Made by a program: the position numbers and the translations under genes. The notes under the pieces are model-generated. The model worked only from the letters and a program-made list of their open reading frames with translations. It was not told where the DNA came from and ran no database searches. From Actinomadura hallensis (lineage in GTDB: Bacteria > Actinomycetota > Actinomycetes > Streptosporangiales > Streptosporangiaceae): 64,000 bases of DNA. The stretch covers positions 5,580,001 through 5,644,000 of the forward strand of contig NZ_VFPO01000001.1 in NCBI RefSeq assembly GCF_006716765.1, read 5' to 3'. The stretch's first letter is position 1. Every line of letters starts with the position of its first letter. Of this stretch, positions 43,050-51,831 are shown one piece after another.

Positions 43050-44405
43050 TCACTTCTCCCTGACCAGGGCCAGGACCTCGTCGCGGATCGCCGCCATCGT
43101 CGCCTCGTCGCGCGCCTCGGCGTTGAGGCGCAGCAGCGGCTCGGTGTTGGACGGGCGCAGGTTGAACCACCATCCGGCGTCCTCGTCGGCGACGGTGAGC
43201 CCGTCCAGCTCGTCGATCGTGACGCCGGGGCGGCCCTCGAACGCGGCGCGGACGTTCGCCGCGGCGGCCGCCTGGTCGGCGACCTCGCTGTTGATCTCGC
43301 CGGACGCCGCGTACCGGGTGTACTCGGCGAGCAGCTCCGACAGCGGCCGCTCCTGCTCCCCGAGCGCCGCGAGGACGTGCAGGGCGGCGAGCATGCCGGA
43401 GTCGGCGAACCAGAAGTCGCGGAAGTAGAAGTGCGCGGAGTGCTCGCCGCCGAACACCGCGCCGGTCTCCGCCATCGTCTGCTTGATGAACGAGTGCCCG
43501 ACGCGCGTGCGGACCGGCGTCCCGCCGTGCTCGGCGACGATCTCGGGAACCGCCCGCGAGGTGATCAGGTTGTGCACGATCGCCGAGCCCGGGTGCTTGG
43601 CCAGCTCCCGCGTCGCGACCAGCGCCGTGATCGCGGACGGGGAGACGATCTCGCCGCGCTCGTCCACGACGAAGCAGCGGTCGGCGTCGCCGTCGAACGC
43701 CAGCCCGATGTCGGCGCCGGTCTCGCGCACCTTGGCCTGGAGGTCGCGCAGGTTCTCCGGCTCGATCGGGTTGGCCTCGTGGTTGGGGAAGGTGCCGTCC
43801 AGCTCGAAGTACAGCGGGACGAGGTCGATCGGCAGGCCCTCGAACACCGACGGGACGGTGTGCCCGCCCATGCCGTTGCCCGCGTCGACGGCGACCTTGA
43901 GACGCCGGATGGACGACAGGTCGACGAGCGTCTTCAGGTGGTCGGCGTACCCTTTGAGGAGGTCGCGCCGGGTGACCGTGCCGGGCTCGCCGTCGTGGGC
44001 GGGGACGCCCTTCTCGATCATCTCGCGGATCTCGGCGAGGCCGCTCTCGCTGCCGATCGGGCGGGCGCCCGCGCGGCAGAGCTTCAGCCCGTTGTACCGG
44101 GCGGGGTTGTGGCTCGCGGTGAACATCGCGCCGGGCAGGTCGAGGCTGCCGCTGGCGTAGTAGAGCAGGTCGGTGGAGCCGAGCCCCGCCTCGATCACGT
44201 CGGCGCCCTGGGAGACGGCGCCCCGCGCGAACGCCTCCGACAGCGGGACCGACGACTCGCGCATGTCGTGCGCGGTGACGATCGCGCTCGCGCCCGTCAC
44301 CCGGACGAACGCCGCGCCCGCCGCCTCCGCGATCCCGGTGTCGAGCTCGTCCGGTACGACGCCGCGGATGTCGTACGCCTTGAAGATCTTGGCGAGGTCG
44401 CCCAC
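43050..44405 (-). CDS. manB: Phosphomannomutase/phosphoglucomutase
   Basis: This 451-residue protein starts at GTG 44405 with GGGAG a few nt upstream. The four-domain phosphohexomutase fold is marked by FKAYDIRGVVPDEL, the phosphoserine loop MFTASHNPARYNGLKL, the metal-binding LAFDGDADRCFVVDE, the sugar-binding FGGEHSAHFYFRD and the C-terminal phosphate site LRPSNTEPLLRLNAEA. It converts mannose-6-phosphate to mannose-1-phosphate (and possibly glucose phosphates). It leads the operon with Trm112-like, SIS isomerase and CDF genes. Confidence 0.93.
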   Translation of the reverse strand: MGDLAKIFKAYDIRGVVPDELDTGIAEAAGAAFVRVTGASAIVTAHDMRESSVPLSEAFARGAVSQGADVIEAGLGSTDLLYYASGSLDLPGAMFTASHNPARYNGLKLCRAGARPIGSESGLAEIREMIEKGVPAHDGEPGTVTRRDLLKGYADHLKTLVDLSSIRRLKVAVDAGNGMGGHTVPSVFEGLPIDLVPLYFELDGTFPNHEANPIEPENLRDLQAKVRETGADIGLAFDGDADRCFVVDERGEIVSPSAITALVATRELAKHPGSAIVHNLITSRAVPEIVAEHGGTPVRTRVGHSFIKQTMAETGAVFGGEHSAHFYFRDFWFADSGMLAALHVLAALGEQERPLSELLAEYTRYAASGEINSEVADQAAAAANVRAAFEGRPGVTIDELDGLTVADEDAGWWFNLRPSNTEPLLRLNAEARDEATMAAIRDEVLALVREK

Positions 44406-44732
44406 TCCTGCTCCCTGTCCCGAAGAACCCGGCCCGGGACGAGCCCCGGCCGGGGCTGGACCCGCCCGGCGCTCTGCCCGGAAAGAACTCTGCCCGCCGG
44501 CCGCCCGGCCGGACGAACGCGAGGGAAACGAGCCTACCGGGACGGGCGGACGCGCCCCGCCGGGACCGCCCCGCGCGGAGGGCGGCTCCCGCGGGCCTTC
44601 CGGGCTTCCGGGCCGCGCCGCTCCGCCCGGTTCTCGAACGGGTTCCCGGGCCTCTCGCCCCGGGCCGGACGGTTCCGGCCGTCCCGCGACCTTGTGCCCT
44701 CGCGGGAGGGAGTCATTCCTGGCCGGGCCGGG
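44406..44732. other. 327-bp intergenic region, GC-rich
   Basis: No gene is supported. It should contain the manB promoter. At its right end a 20-bp tandem repeat, GTCATTCCTGGCCGGGCCGG (44712-44731) then GTCACTCCTGGCCGGGCTGG (44732-44751), duplicates the 3' end and stop region of the DUF3499 gene. Confidence 0.5.
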
Positions 44733-45113
44733 TCACTCCTGGCCGGGCTGGGTGGCGGCGGGTTCCGAGCGGAGCACCCGCAGGTGGCCGCGGCGGCCGA
44801 CCTCCGTGCCCTGGCCGACGGGTTCGTCTCCGGCGCCGGGGGCGGGCTTCGCGGCCTCGCGGACCGCGTCGGCGAGGGCCTCCAGGTCGTCCGCGCTCGG
44901 CTCGGTCTCCTCCTCGACCGGCAGCCGCACCAGCTCCCAGCCCATCGGGGCGGTGAGCCGCTCGGAGTGCTCCGCGCACAGGTCGTAGCAGTGCGGCTCG
45001 GCGTACGTGGCAAGCGGCCCTAGCACCGCCGTGGAGTCGCGGTAGACGTACGTGAGCGTGAACACTGCGGGCGCCTTGCAGGCGGTACGGGAGCAAGTGC
45101 GGACGGGGCTCAC
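44733..45113 (-). CDS. DUF3499 family protein
   Basis: This 126-residue protein is the conserved actinobacterial DUF3499. The N-terminus has CSRTACKAPAVFTLTYVY, followed by AVLGPLATYAEPHCYDLCAEHSERLTAP with Cys and His that look metal-binding (CxxxxC, HCYDLC, H). GTG 45113 is the only start near the first conserved residues. TACGGT lies 8 nt before it, which may be a -10 element of a leaderless message. The function is unknown. It is divergent from the metallopeptidase-like gene, as in other actinobacteria by my recollection. Confidence 0.87.
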   Translation of the reverse strand: MSPVRTCSRTACKAPAVFTLTYVYRDSTAVLGPLATYAEPHCYDLCAEHSERLTAPMGWELVRLPVEEETEPSADDLEALADAVREAAKPAPGAGDEPVGQGTEVGRRGHLRVLRSEPAATQPGQE

Positions 45114-45291
45114 GATGGCTGACCGTACCTCCCTCCTCCCGGCTCCGCCACCACCCGGGCGCACGTGTCGCCGTTACCGGGTGATTTCCGGGGTAACAAC
45201 TACATACCGTAGGGACTCCGACTCTCACCGTGCGGCATCTGGACGACTCCCGTTGACCGTGGCACCCGCCGGGCCGCGACACCGGCGGAGG

Positions 45292-45297
45292 TACTCT
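45292..45297 (+). promoter_or_regulatory. TACTCT -10-like element, possible leaderless start
   Basis: TACTCT ends 6 nt before GTG 45304. The position predicts transcription starting at the start codon. A GGAGG (45287-45291) overlaps the promoter side and would then lie outside the transcript. Confidence 0.4.
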
Positions 45298-45303
45298 TGA
45301 GGC

Positions 45304-45732
45304 GTGCGATCCCGTGTGGCAGGCGTACGGCGTCGCGATCGGCGCGGTCGCGGCGTTCGCGGTCCTCTGACACCCCCGCAGGCGCCGGTCTCGCGCACCC
45401 GCGCGGAACGGTTCGACGACCTCGTGGACGACGAGGTCCGGCGGCTGGGCCTTCGCTGGGGCCGGGAGCTGGCCCGGGTCGCCTTCTCGGTCGAGGAGGT
45501 CCCGAAGGTCGAGCCGTGGTTCGACGGCCCCGTCCCGCTGGGCGCCACCGTCCCCGGGGACGGCAAGGGGTCGGTGCGGATCGTGGTGTACCGCCGCCCG
45601 GTCGAGGCCCGCGCCTCCGGGGACGCGGAACGCGCCCGCCTCATCCGTGACCTGCTCGTCGAGGAGGTCGCCGACCTGCTCGGCCTGTCCCCCGAGTCCG
45701 TCGACCCCAGCTACGACTCCCCCGACGACTGA
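45304..45732 (+). CDS. Metallopeptidase-family (zincin_1-like) protein with degenerate active site
   Basis: This 142-residue protein resembles the minimal zincin family usually annotated metallopeptidase family protein (PF06262-like): SRTRAERFDDLVDDEV, VAFSVEEVPKVEPW, the strand IVVYRRPVEARA and a C-terminal helix. Where HExxHxxG is expected it reads VEEVADLLGL, so both histidines are replaced (E and D) and only the Glu remains. Zinc protease activity is therefore unlikely. As far as I recall, homologs at the same locus in mycobacteria are also degenerate. It sits divergently from DUF3499. Confidence 0.78.
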   Translation: MRSRVAGVRRRDRRGRGVRGPLTPPQAPVSRTRAERFDDLVDDEVRRLGLRWGRELARVAFSVEEVPKVEPWFDGPVPLGATVPGDGKGSVRIVVYRRPVEARASGDAERARLIRDLLVEEVADLLGLSPESVDPSYDSPDD

Positions 45733-45834
45733 CCGTTCCCCTCGGGCGCGGGGTCCCGCGCGGCTCGTCCCCCGGACGACCGGTTCCGGCCGGTGCGGCC
45801 TGTCCGGGCCGGGGAGCGCCGGTCTAGCCCAGGT

Positions 45835-47490
45835 CTAGCCCGGGATGAGGGCGCTCTGGGAGTCGGCCGTGTCCGGCAGGTGGATGGTCGTGACCGCGGG
45901 AACGATCGGCAGGACGGTGAACAGGTACTCGTCGCCCTTGCCCGTGGACATCGTCCGGGACGCGTGGACGGGAGCCGAACCGGGCTTCGGAGTGATCACC
46001 GCGCCGTAGGCGACGCCCTCGCCGTCCTCGCCGCTCTCGCCGCCGCCCCCGCTCCCGCCCGCGTCGCCGGCGGCGGCCGGGGCCTTCAGCTCGGTCCGGA
46101 CGGTGGTGCCCGCGGGGATCGCGACCTCCCGCGGACTGCCCGCGCCGTCGGCGCTCAGCGTCGTCACCTCGACGGTCGCGGGGCCGTCCGGAGCGGTGAG
46201 CAGGAGGGCGGAGTCGAACCTGTTGTCGGCGACGATGCCGGGACCGGACGCGGCGAGCGGGGCGGTGGCGGCGCCGTAGGCGACGTCCGCCCCGCGTTCG
46301 GCGGCGAACCCCGCGACGATCGGGCGGTCGGAGGTGAGCCGGACGGCGGCGGCCTTGCCGAGGAGGGCGCGGTCGAGGGCGACGGACGTGACCGTCTTGG
46401 CGGGCGCGTCCAGGACGTCCTGCCCGTACGGGGCGTACGCGCCCTCCGTGGTGATCACCCGTACCTCGATCCGCGCGTCGGACTCGCCGGGCACGGCGAC
46501 GAGCAGGCGGCGCTTCCCCGCGCCGTCCGGCACGCCGGGGACGAGCAGCGACGCGGCGGGCGGGTGGGCCCGCGGCAGCCACTCGATGCCCTTCCCCTCG
46601 CCGATCCGGGCGCGCAGCGACGCCGCGACGCGGCCGCCGCCCGCCCGGACCCGCAGCGTGAGGTCGACGGCGCCCCGGACGGCGTCGCCCAGCCCCTCGG
46701 CCGACTTCCCGATCTTCACGATCCGGGTGGTGCGGGGGTCGACGCGGATGCCGCGGCCGTCGACGGTGTCGAGGGGGCCGTCGCCGGAGAGGGCGGCGAG
46801 GTCCACGAACGCGGGCTGCGCGTCGACGTTGGTCAGGTAGAGGTCGAGTTCGTCGGCGGAGGCGGGCCCCGGGCCCGTGAACCACTGGTCGGTGGCGGGC
46901 GCGGCGCAGCGGGCCCCGGCGAGGCCGCGGTCCGGGCCGTCGTCCCGGTGGGTGGTCTGCTCGGCCTCCAGCCCGGCGGCCATCGCGCCGGTGGCGCGGA
47001 GGGTGTAGGACGTCTCGCCGGTCTCGGTGTCCTCCTCCCAGCCCTGGCCTGGCGACGACATGGACCCGAGCGCGGCCCCGCCCCCGGTCGGCGTCATCAC
47101 GACGCTTCCGCCGCCCTTCCGGTCGGGCAGCGACTGCATGGCGAGCCGTCCGCCCTCGTGGCCGGGGCACACCATCACGGCCGTGGTGACGGGGACGGCG
47201 CCGCCCTTCGCGGACGCGCCGCCGGGGCGGGAGAACGTCGCGGCCCCGTACAGGGAGGCGAGGGCGACGACGACGAGACCCGCGGTGGCGTACCGGAGGC
47301 TGAGGAGACGAAGGACCTTCTCCGGATCCACACGCGTCTTCAGGTTCACCGCCAGGCCCGGCATACCCGGCATCGGGAACCGTCTCGGGCTCGGCGGCAG
47401 GAATCGCTTCAGTCTCGCCAACGCGTCCGGCCTGATCCTCAGGTGAGGCCTGGGGAGCCGCTTCAGGTCCGGCTTGAGGTTGATCTTCAC
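45835..47490 (-). CDS. DUF5719 family membrane-anchored extracellular protein
   Basis: This protein of 551 residues starts at GTG 47490, overlapping the glycosyltransferase stop by 4 nt. An N-terminal basic cytoplasmic segment (about 55 residues) precedes a membrane helix (YATAGLVVVALASLYGAATF). The rest is an extracellular beta-rich region with two long similar halves, containing VMVCPGHEGG, DLYLTNVDAQPAFVDLAAL and SDRPIVAGFAAERGADVAYG. This matches DUF5719, which in actinobacteria regularly accompanies the large GT2 gene found directly upstream here. The function is unknown. An envelope glycan role is inferred from linkage. Confidence 0.85.
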   Translation of the reverse strand: MKINLKPDLKRLPRPHLRIRPDALARLKRFLPPSPRRFPMPGMPGLAVNLKTRVDPEKVLRLLSLRYATAGLVVVALASLYGAATFSRPGGASAKGGAVPVTTAVMVCPGHEGGRLAMQSLPDRKGGGSVVMTPTGGGAALGSMSSPGQGWEEDTETGETSYTLRATGAMAAGLEAEQTTHRDDGPDRGLAGARCAAPATDQWFTGPGPASADELDLYLTNVDAQPAFVDLAALSGDGPLDTVDGRGIRVDPRTTRIVKIGKSAEGLGDAVRGAVDLTLRVRAGGGRVAASLRARIGEGKGIEWLPRAHPPAASLLVPGVPDGAGKRRLLVAVPGESDARIEVRVITTEGAYAPYGQDVLDAPAKTVTSVALDRALLGKAAAVRLTSDRPIVAGFAAERGADVAYGAATAPLAASGPGIVADNRFDSALLLTAPDGPATVEVTTLSADGAGSPREVAIPAGTTVRTELKAPAAAGDAGGSGGGGESGEDGEGVAYGAVITPKPGSAPVHASRTMSTGKGDEYLFTVLPIVPAVTTIHLPDTADSQSALIPG

Positions 47491-50400
47491 GAGACCTCCT
47501 CCGGGCTGCGCTCTTCCACCGGCTCGGGGGCCGGGGGCTCGTGCCGGACCCGGGCGTGGGTCGCGCGCCGGCGGCCCCGCCTCCTCCTGCGGCGCCGCTC
47601 GCGTTCGCCGGTGAACGCCAGGGCGTCGGCCCGCGCGCCGGGCAGCGCCAGGGCGACCACCACGAGGAGGGCGACGCCCTGCACGACCAGCCACGTGTGC
47701 CGCATGGTCATGGACCTGGACAGCCGGAACTCTCCGCCGGAGGCGGGGATCTCGTAGCCCTGCGCCCAGCCGTCCACGGTCCTCCCCTTGAGCTCCCGGC
47801 CGTCCAGGGTGGCCCGCCAGCCGCCGTCGGCCGGCTCGGCCAGGAGCAGCGTGCGCCGGTCATTGCCAGGGGGGATCTGCGCGCGGGCGTCGATGCGTCC
47901 CGAGGGCAGCGGGGTGACGGCCGGTCCGTCCAGGAGCATCATCCGGGCGGACTGCGACGGGACCCTCCACACCGCGAACGTCCCCGTACGGCTGAGGCGC
48001 GTCAGTTCGGGCGCCTCGTCCAGGGCCTTGGTGACGGCGTCCGTCCGGGGATAGGGCACCAGGAGGTACTGGATGCCCATCCGGGTCAGCGCGGGTCCGG
48101 CGTCGCCTTCCCGGCCGGCCACCAGGCCGGCGACGAGGTCGTCCAGGCGGTCGCGGGCGCGGCCGCCGTCCGCGACCTCCGCCTCGCCGATGCGCGGGGG
48201 CGCGTCCCGGAGGACCGTGTAGGTGACGCGTCCGGTCGGCTCGCTGTTCAGGACGAGGGTCCTCACCCCGCGCGGCCCGTGCACGAACTGGGGGACGGTG
48301 TCGGGATTCACCTTGGTCAGCGGGCCGCCCGCGCCCCCGGCCACCCAGCACCCGGCGGCCAGGACGGGGGCGGTGAGCGCGGCGAGGGCCACCGCCGCCC
48401 CGCCGGCCTGGTAGACCGGGTGGTCGCCCGTCAGCGCCTCGACGGCGCGCTGGACCGCGGCCGTCGCGGCGACCAGCACCCCGGCGCCCGCGAAGATCAG
48501 CGCGACCCCGGGCCAGGCGGGCGCCGCGTCCGCGCCCTTGGTGACGGTGGCGGCGCTGGTCACGACCGCGACGAGCAGCGCGAAGATGGCCAGCAGCCAC
48601 CCGGCGAGCACGACGTTGCGGCGTCCGCGCAGCGCCAGCGCGGCGACCGCCACGGCCAGGAGCCCCGCCAGCGCCCACCGCGCGGGGGTGCCGGGCCCGC
48701 CCGGGTCCAGGAGGAGCAGGCCGGCGGCGTCGGCGGGCTCGAACCCGCGGTGCAGGCCCGCCTCCGTGAGGAACCGCGACGGGTGCAGCAGGAGGCCGGC
48801 CGTCCACGGGAGCGTCAGCAGCGGCGGGACGCCGAGCGCGATGACGAGGTGGCGCCGCGCGGACCGTCCGGGCCGGTCGAACAGCACCCGCACCAGCGCC
48901 GCCGCGGCCACGCCGATCAGCCAGGTGAGCGGGACGAACGCCATCGCGACGGCCAACAGCAGCGCGACCGTCCACGCGGACCTCCCGGCGCGCTTGCGCC
49001 GCGCCCGCGCCTCCGCCTCGGCCCCGCCCCCGCGCGGAGCCGGGCCGCCCTCGACGCCGGTGCCGCCCTCGGCCGGGCGCGGCCGCGGGAACCCGTAGAC
49101 GCGGGCGACGTGCACGGCGATCAGCGGCAGCAGGACGTGCACGACGGCGGTGCCCAGCCGTCCGCCCGCGATGGCGCCGGTGGCGGCGGGCAGCAGCGCG
49201 TACACGGCGGCGAACCACGCCCGCACGGCGGGGACGGAGACGGACGCGGGCACGGAGAGGGGCACGCGGCGGCGGCGCGCGTGGGCCCGCCGCAGGGGGC
49301 GCGGCGGCCTGGCCACCAGCAGCCGGGACGCGTAGTAGGCGCTGAGCCCCGCGAGCGGCACGCTGCCCAGCAGCAGGATCGACACCGCCAGCCACGGCTT
49401 GCCGAACGTGATCGTGGACAGCACGGCGAGGACCCCGACGTACGGCGGGCTGCCCGCGTCGCTGCCGAGCCCGACCGGATGCCAGCCCGACAGGTACTGC
49501 GCCCACAGGTCGCTCGCACCGCCCCAGGCGGGGACGAGCGCGCCGCCGCCGAGCCGCCCGGCGGCGGTCGGCAGGGAGCGTTCGGCGGCGACCGCGACGG
49601 CGGTGAGCGCCAGGACGAGGACGACCCCGGGGCGGGCCAGGAACCGGCGGACCGGGCCCGGCTCGCCGGAGGGGCCCTCCTCGCCGTCCACGCGGTCGCG
49701 CTCGTGGGCGGCGAGGTACTCCGAGACCGCCTCGGCCGTCCGGCGCAGCACGACGTTGCGGGTCTGGAAGCGGCGGACGGTGCGGTGCACGCGCGTCCGG
49801 CCCTCGGCCCTGGCGGCCCGCGCGCGGCGCAGCCGCCCCGGGTCGCGCAGCACGTCGGCGAGCGCGCGGACCTCCTCCCGCGCCGCCGCCGGACGCTTGG
49901 TGACCACCAGGTGCAGCGCGTGGACGAGCGACGCCCAGACGTTGCGGGCCAGCGCGCGCCACATCGCCGGGAGCGGCTGGTTCGCCAGCAGCGTGTACAG
50001 CGCGTTGCGGCGGTCGAGGCGGGCCGGATGCTCGGCGGTCATGCCGATCTCGCGGAGCCCGCGCCGGGCCGCCTCGGCGTGGTACACGACCGCGTCGCTC
50101 GCCGTCACCACGCGATGCCCGGCGGCGTGCACCCGCCAGCAGAAGTCCAGGTCGTCGCGGAAGATGCCGTACTCGACGTCGAAGCCGCCGAGCCGGTCCC
50201 ACACGTCGCGGCGGACCAGCATCCCGGCGCTGCCGACGGCGAGCACGTCGCGGACGCCGTCGTGCTGGCCCTGGTCGAACTCGCGGCGGTCCAGGCCGGT
50301 CTCGCGGCGCCCGGCGGCGTCGACGGTGAAGCCCAGCTCGCGCAGGACGCGCCGGTCGTCCCAGTCGCGGACCTTGGGGCCCAGCACCGCGATGCCGGGG

Positions 50401-50960
50401 TCGGTGTCGGCGGTCCGCAGTAGGCAGGCGAGCGCGTCGGGGGCGGGCGCGCAGTCGTCGTGGAGCAGCCAGATCCACTCCGTGCGGTCCCCCTGGCCGT
50501 CCGGCTGCGGGACGCCGGCCGCGTGCGCGCCGGAGCCGTGCCCGGCGGCCGTGTGCCCGGCGGCCGTGTGCCCGGCGGCCGTGTGCCCGGCGGCCGTGTG
50601 CGCTCCGGACCGGTGCGCGCCGGACCGGTGCGCGCCGGACTCGCGGGTGAGGGCGCCGGGGCCGGGCGGCCGGCCGTGGGCGTCGCCGGGGACGGGGGCG
50701 GACGCCGCGTCCTGGCGCAGGGCCTCGGCGACGGCCTCGCCGTAGCCGGTGGTGCGCGGCAGCGTGAGCACGGCGGGGCGGCCGACGACCTCGGCGAGCA
50801 CCGCGGGACCGCGGTCGCGGCTTCCGGTGTCCACCGTCAGGAGGCGCTGCACCGGACGCGCCTGCGTCAGCAGCGCCTTCAGCGTCTCCGGAAGCCACCG
50901 CGCACCGTCGTGGGCGACGAGGACGGCCGTGACGACATGGCGATCGAGAGTGGGGGCCAA
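47487..50960 (-). CDS. Large family-2 glycosyltransferase with C-terminal polytopic membrane domain
   Basis: At 1157 residues from TTG 50960 (no ATG/GTG lies before the first GT2 strand), this protein has two parts. Residues 1-330 are a GT2 domain: VTAVLVAHDGARWLPETLKAL, LLTVDTGSRDRG, WIWLLHDDCAPAPDAL with the DxD-like motif, GMLVRRDVWDRLGGFD and DDLDFCWRVHAAGHRVV. A long region with more than ten membrane helices and a C-terminal extracytoplasmic part follow. A His-rich pentapeptide repeat (about residues 105-141) is inserted just before the DxD strand. It probably transfers a sugar to an envelope polymer. It is coupled to DUF5719. Confidence 0.88.
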   Translation of the reverse strand: MAPTLDRHVVTAVLVAHDGARWLPETLKALLTQARPVQRLLTVDTGSRDRGPAVLAEVVGRPAVLTLPRTTGYGEAVAEALRQDAASAPVPGDAHGRPPGPGALTRESGAHRSGAHRSGAHTAAGHTAAGHTAAGHTAAGHGSGAHAAGVPQPDGQGDRTEWIWLLHDDCAPAPDALACLLRTADTDPGIAVLGPKVRDWDDRRVLRELGFTVDAAGRRETGLDRREFDQGQHDGVRDVLAVGSAGMLVRRDVWDRLGGFDVEYGIFRDDLDFCWRVHAAGHRVVTASDAVVYHAEAARRGLREIGMTAEHPARLDRRNALYTLLANQPLPAMWRALARNVWASLVHALHLVVTKRPAAAREEVRALADVLRDPGRLRRARAARAEGRTRVHRTVRRFQTRNVVLRRTAEAVSEYLAAHERDRVDGEEGPSGEPGPVRRFLARPGVVLVLALTAVAVAAERSLPTAAGRLGGGALVPAWGGASDLWAQYLSGWHPVGLGSDAGSPPYVGVLAVLSTITFGKPWLAVSILLLGSVPLAGLSAYYASRLLVARPPRPLRRAHARRRRVPLSVPASVSVPAVRAWFAAVYALLPAATGAIAGGRLGTAVVHVLLPLIAVHVARVYGFPRPRPAEGGTGVEGGPAPRGGGAEAEARARRKRAGRSAWTVALLLAVAMAFVPLTWLIGVAAAALVRVLFDRPGRSARRHLVIALGVPPLLTLPWTAGLLLHPSRFLTEAGLHRGFEPADAAGLLLLDPGGPGTPARWALAGLLAVAVAALALRGRRNVVLAGWLLAIFALLVAVVTSAATVTKGADAAPAWPGVALIFAGAGVLVAATAAVQRAVEALTGDHPVYQAGGAAVALAALTAPVLAAGCWVAGGAGGPLTKVNPDTVPQFVHGPRGVRTLVLNSEPTGRVTYTVLRDAPPRIGEAEVADGGRARDRLDDLVAGLVAGREGDAGPALTRMGIQYLLVPYPRTDAVTKALDEAPELTRLSRTGTFAVWRVPSQSARMMLLDGPAVTPLPSGRIDARAQIPPGNDRRTLLLAEPADGGWRATLDGRELKGRTVDGWAQGYEIPASGGEFRLSRSMTMRHTWLVVQGVALLVVVALALPGARADALAFTGERERRRRRRRGRRRATHARVRHEPPAPEPVEERSPEEVS
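50541..50645. repeat. 15-bp minisatellite (7 units) inside the GT2 gene
   Basis: Four units of CCCGGCGGCCGTGTG (50541-50600, exact) are followed by three related 15-mers, CGCTCCGGACCGGTG, CGCGCCGGACCGGTG and CGCGCCGGACTCGCG (50601-50645). On the minus strand these encode SGAHR, SGAHT and AAGHT pentapeptides. The unit is a multiple of 3, so copy changes keep the reading frame. Confidence 0.9.
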
Positions 50961-51311
50961 GGGTCGCTCGATCTGTGGGACGACAAAGACGACAATTTAC
51001 GGCTGAATCGTTCGAGGCGAAAACATTCCCGGCCGGGCGTTCCCGGCGGAACCGCCCGTGTGAGAAACGCCGCTTTCGAACACTCGCGCTCGAACGCCCT
51101 TGTTCGAGTGCCGATGTGCGAGCGTCCATGACGGGCGTTTCCCGGCCGGGACGTTCACGGCCGAACGACGACAGCCGTGCCGACCCGGTGGGTCGGCACG
51201 GCTGACAACTGTACGCGCGGCCGCGCCGCGCACACCCTGGAACCGGCAGATCGGGTGCGCGGCCTCCGCGCCGGGTCTCCCCCGTCGAAGACCTCGCGGC
51301 CGGCCGGCGCC
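50961..51311. other. 351-bp region between whiB and the GT2 gene
   Basis: No gene is seen. It contains TTCGA-type half sites near 51010, 51075, 51089 and 51102, direct repeats of TTCCCGGCCGGG followed by CGTTC-CGG (about 51026-51046 and 51139-51160), and the hairpin at 51173-51203. The promoter of the GT2/DUF5719 operon should lie here. Confidence 0.45.
51173..51203 (-). terminator. 14-bp perfect hairpin downstream of whiB
   Basis: AGCCGTGCCGACCC (51173-51186) pairs exactly with GGGTCGGCACGGCT (51190-51203) around a 3-nt loop. It lies about 110 nt past the leftward whiB stop and before the GT2 start, so it may insulate the two. There is no U-tract. Confidence 0.6.
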
Positions 51312-51575
51312 CTAGACGGCCTGGCGCTTCAGCTTCCGGCGCTCCCGCTCGGAGAGCCCTCCCCAGATGCCGAAACGCTCGTCGTGCTGGAGCGCGTACT
51401 CAAGGCACTCCGTACGCACCTCGCAAGCCCGGCACACCTTCTTGGCCTCGCGAGTGGAGCCGCCCTTCTCCGGAAAAAACGCCTCCGGGTCGGTCTGCGC
51501 GCACAGTGCGCGCTCCTGCCAGCCCAACTCTTCACCGTCTGTGCCGTGCGCCAGCGGGATGACCACCTCGCTCAC
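51312..51575 (-). CDS. whiB: WhiB-family iron-sulfur regulator (WhiB2/WhmD-like)
   Basis: This 87-residue protein starts at GTG 51575 with GGGAGG upstream. The four cluster cysteines are C25, C48, C51 and C57 (CxxC in VCRACEVRTEC). GIWGGLSERERRKLKR is the WhiB turn and basic DNA-binding tail. By position next to the DUF5719/GT2, metallopeptidase, DUF3499 and fbiA/fbiB genes it corresponds to the WhiB2/WhmD/WhiB lineage, linked to septation and cell division in mycobacteria and Streptomyces. The subtype is inferred from synteny. Confidence 0.92.
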   Translation of the reverse strand: MSEVVIPLAHGTDGEELGWQERALCAQTDPEAFFPEKGGSTREAKKVCRACEVRTECLEYALQHDERFGIWGGLSERERRKLKRQAV

Positions 51576-51665
51576 AGCGCACCTCCCTGCCCGTGGAACC
51601 CCCTGGTCAATGCCTTCCCTCCGGTTCCTTCCCCCGAGAAGGCATTGAAACTACACCCACGAAAT

Positions 51666-51677
51666 TACACGCGTGTA
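51666..51677. promoter_or_regulatory. 12-bp palindrome upstream of whiB
   Basis: TACACGCGTGTA is an exact palindrome 91-102 bp before the whiB start, with a second ACTACAC half site near 51652. It is a candidate regulator-binding site. The binding protein is unknown. Confidence 0.4.
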
Positions 51678-51831
51678 GCGCCTGCCCCGTCAAGCCGGAG
51701 GGCTTTCCGGGGCGACTTAACGGGTTATGCCGGACGAGCGGGATGACCCGCAGATGAAGATCGGTTAAGGCGCCGGTCACCGCAGGGAGGTATGGCTCAC
51801 CGGGCGCCCTCGCCGAGGGCTCACCTGAGCG

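Noticed and set aside
47541..50423. 960-codon plus-strand frame opposite the GT2 gene
   Set aside because: Low-complexity Gly/Arg/Ala/Pro/Gln product with no motif. The minus strand has a full GT2 domain and membrane helices.
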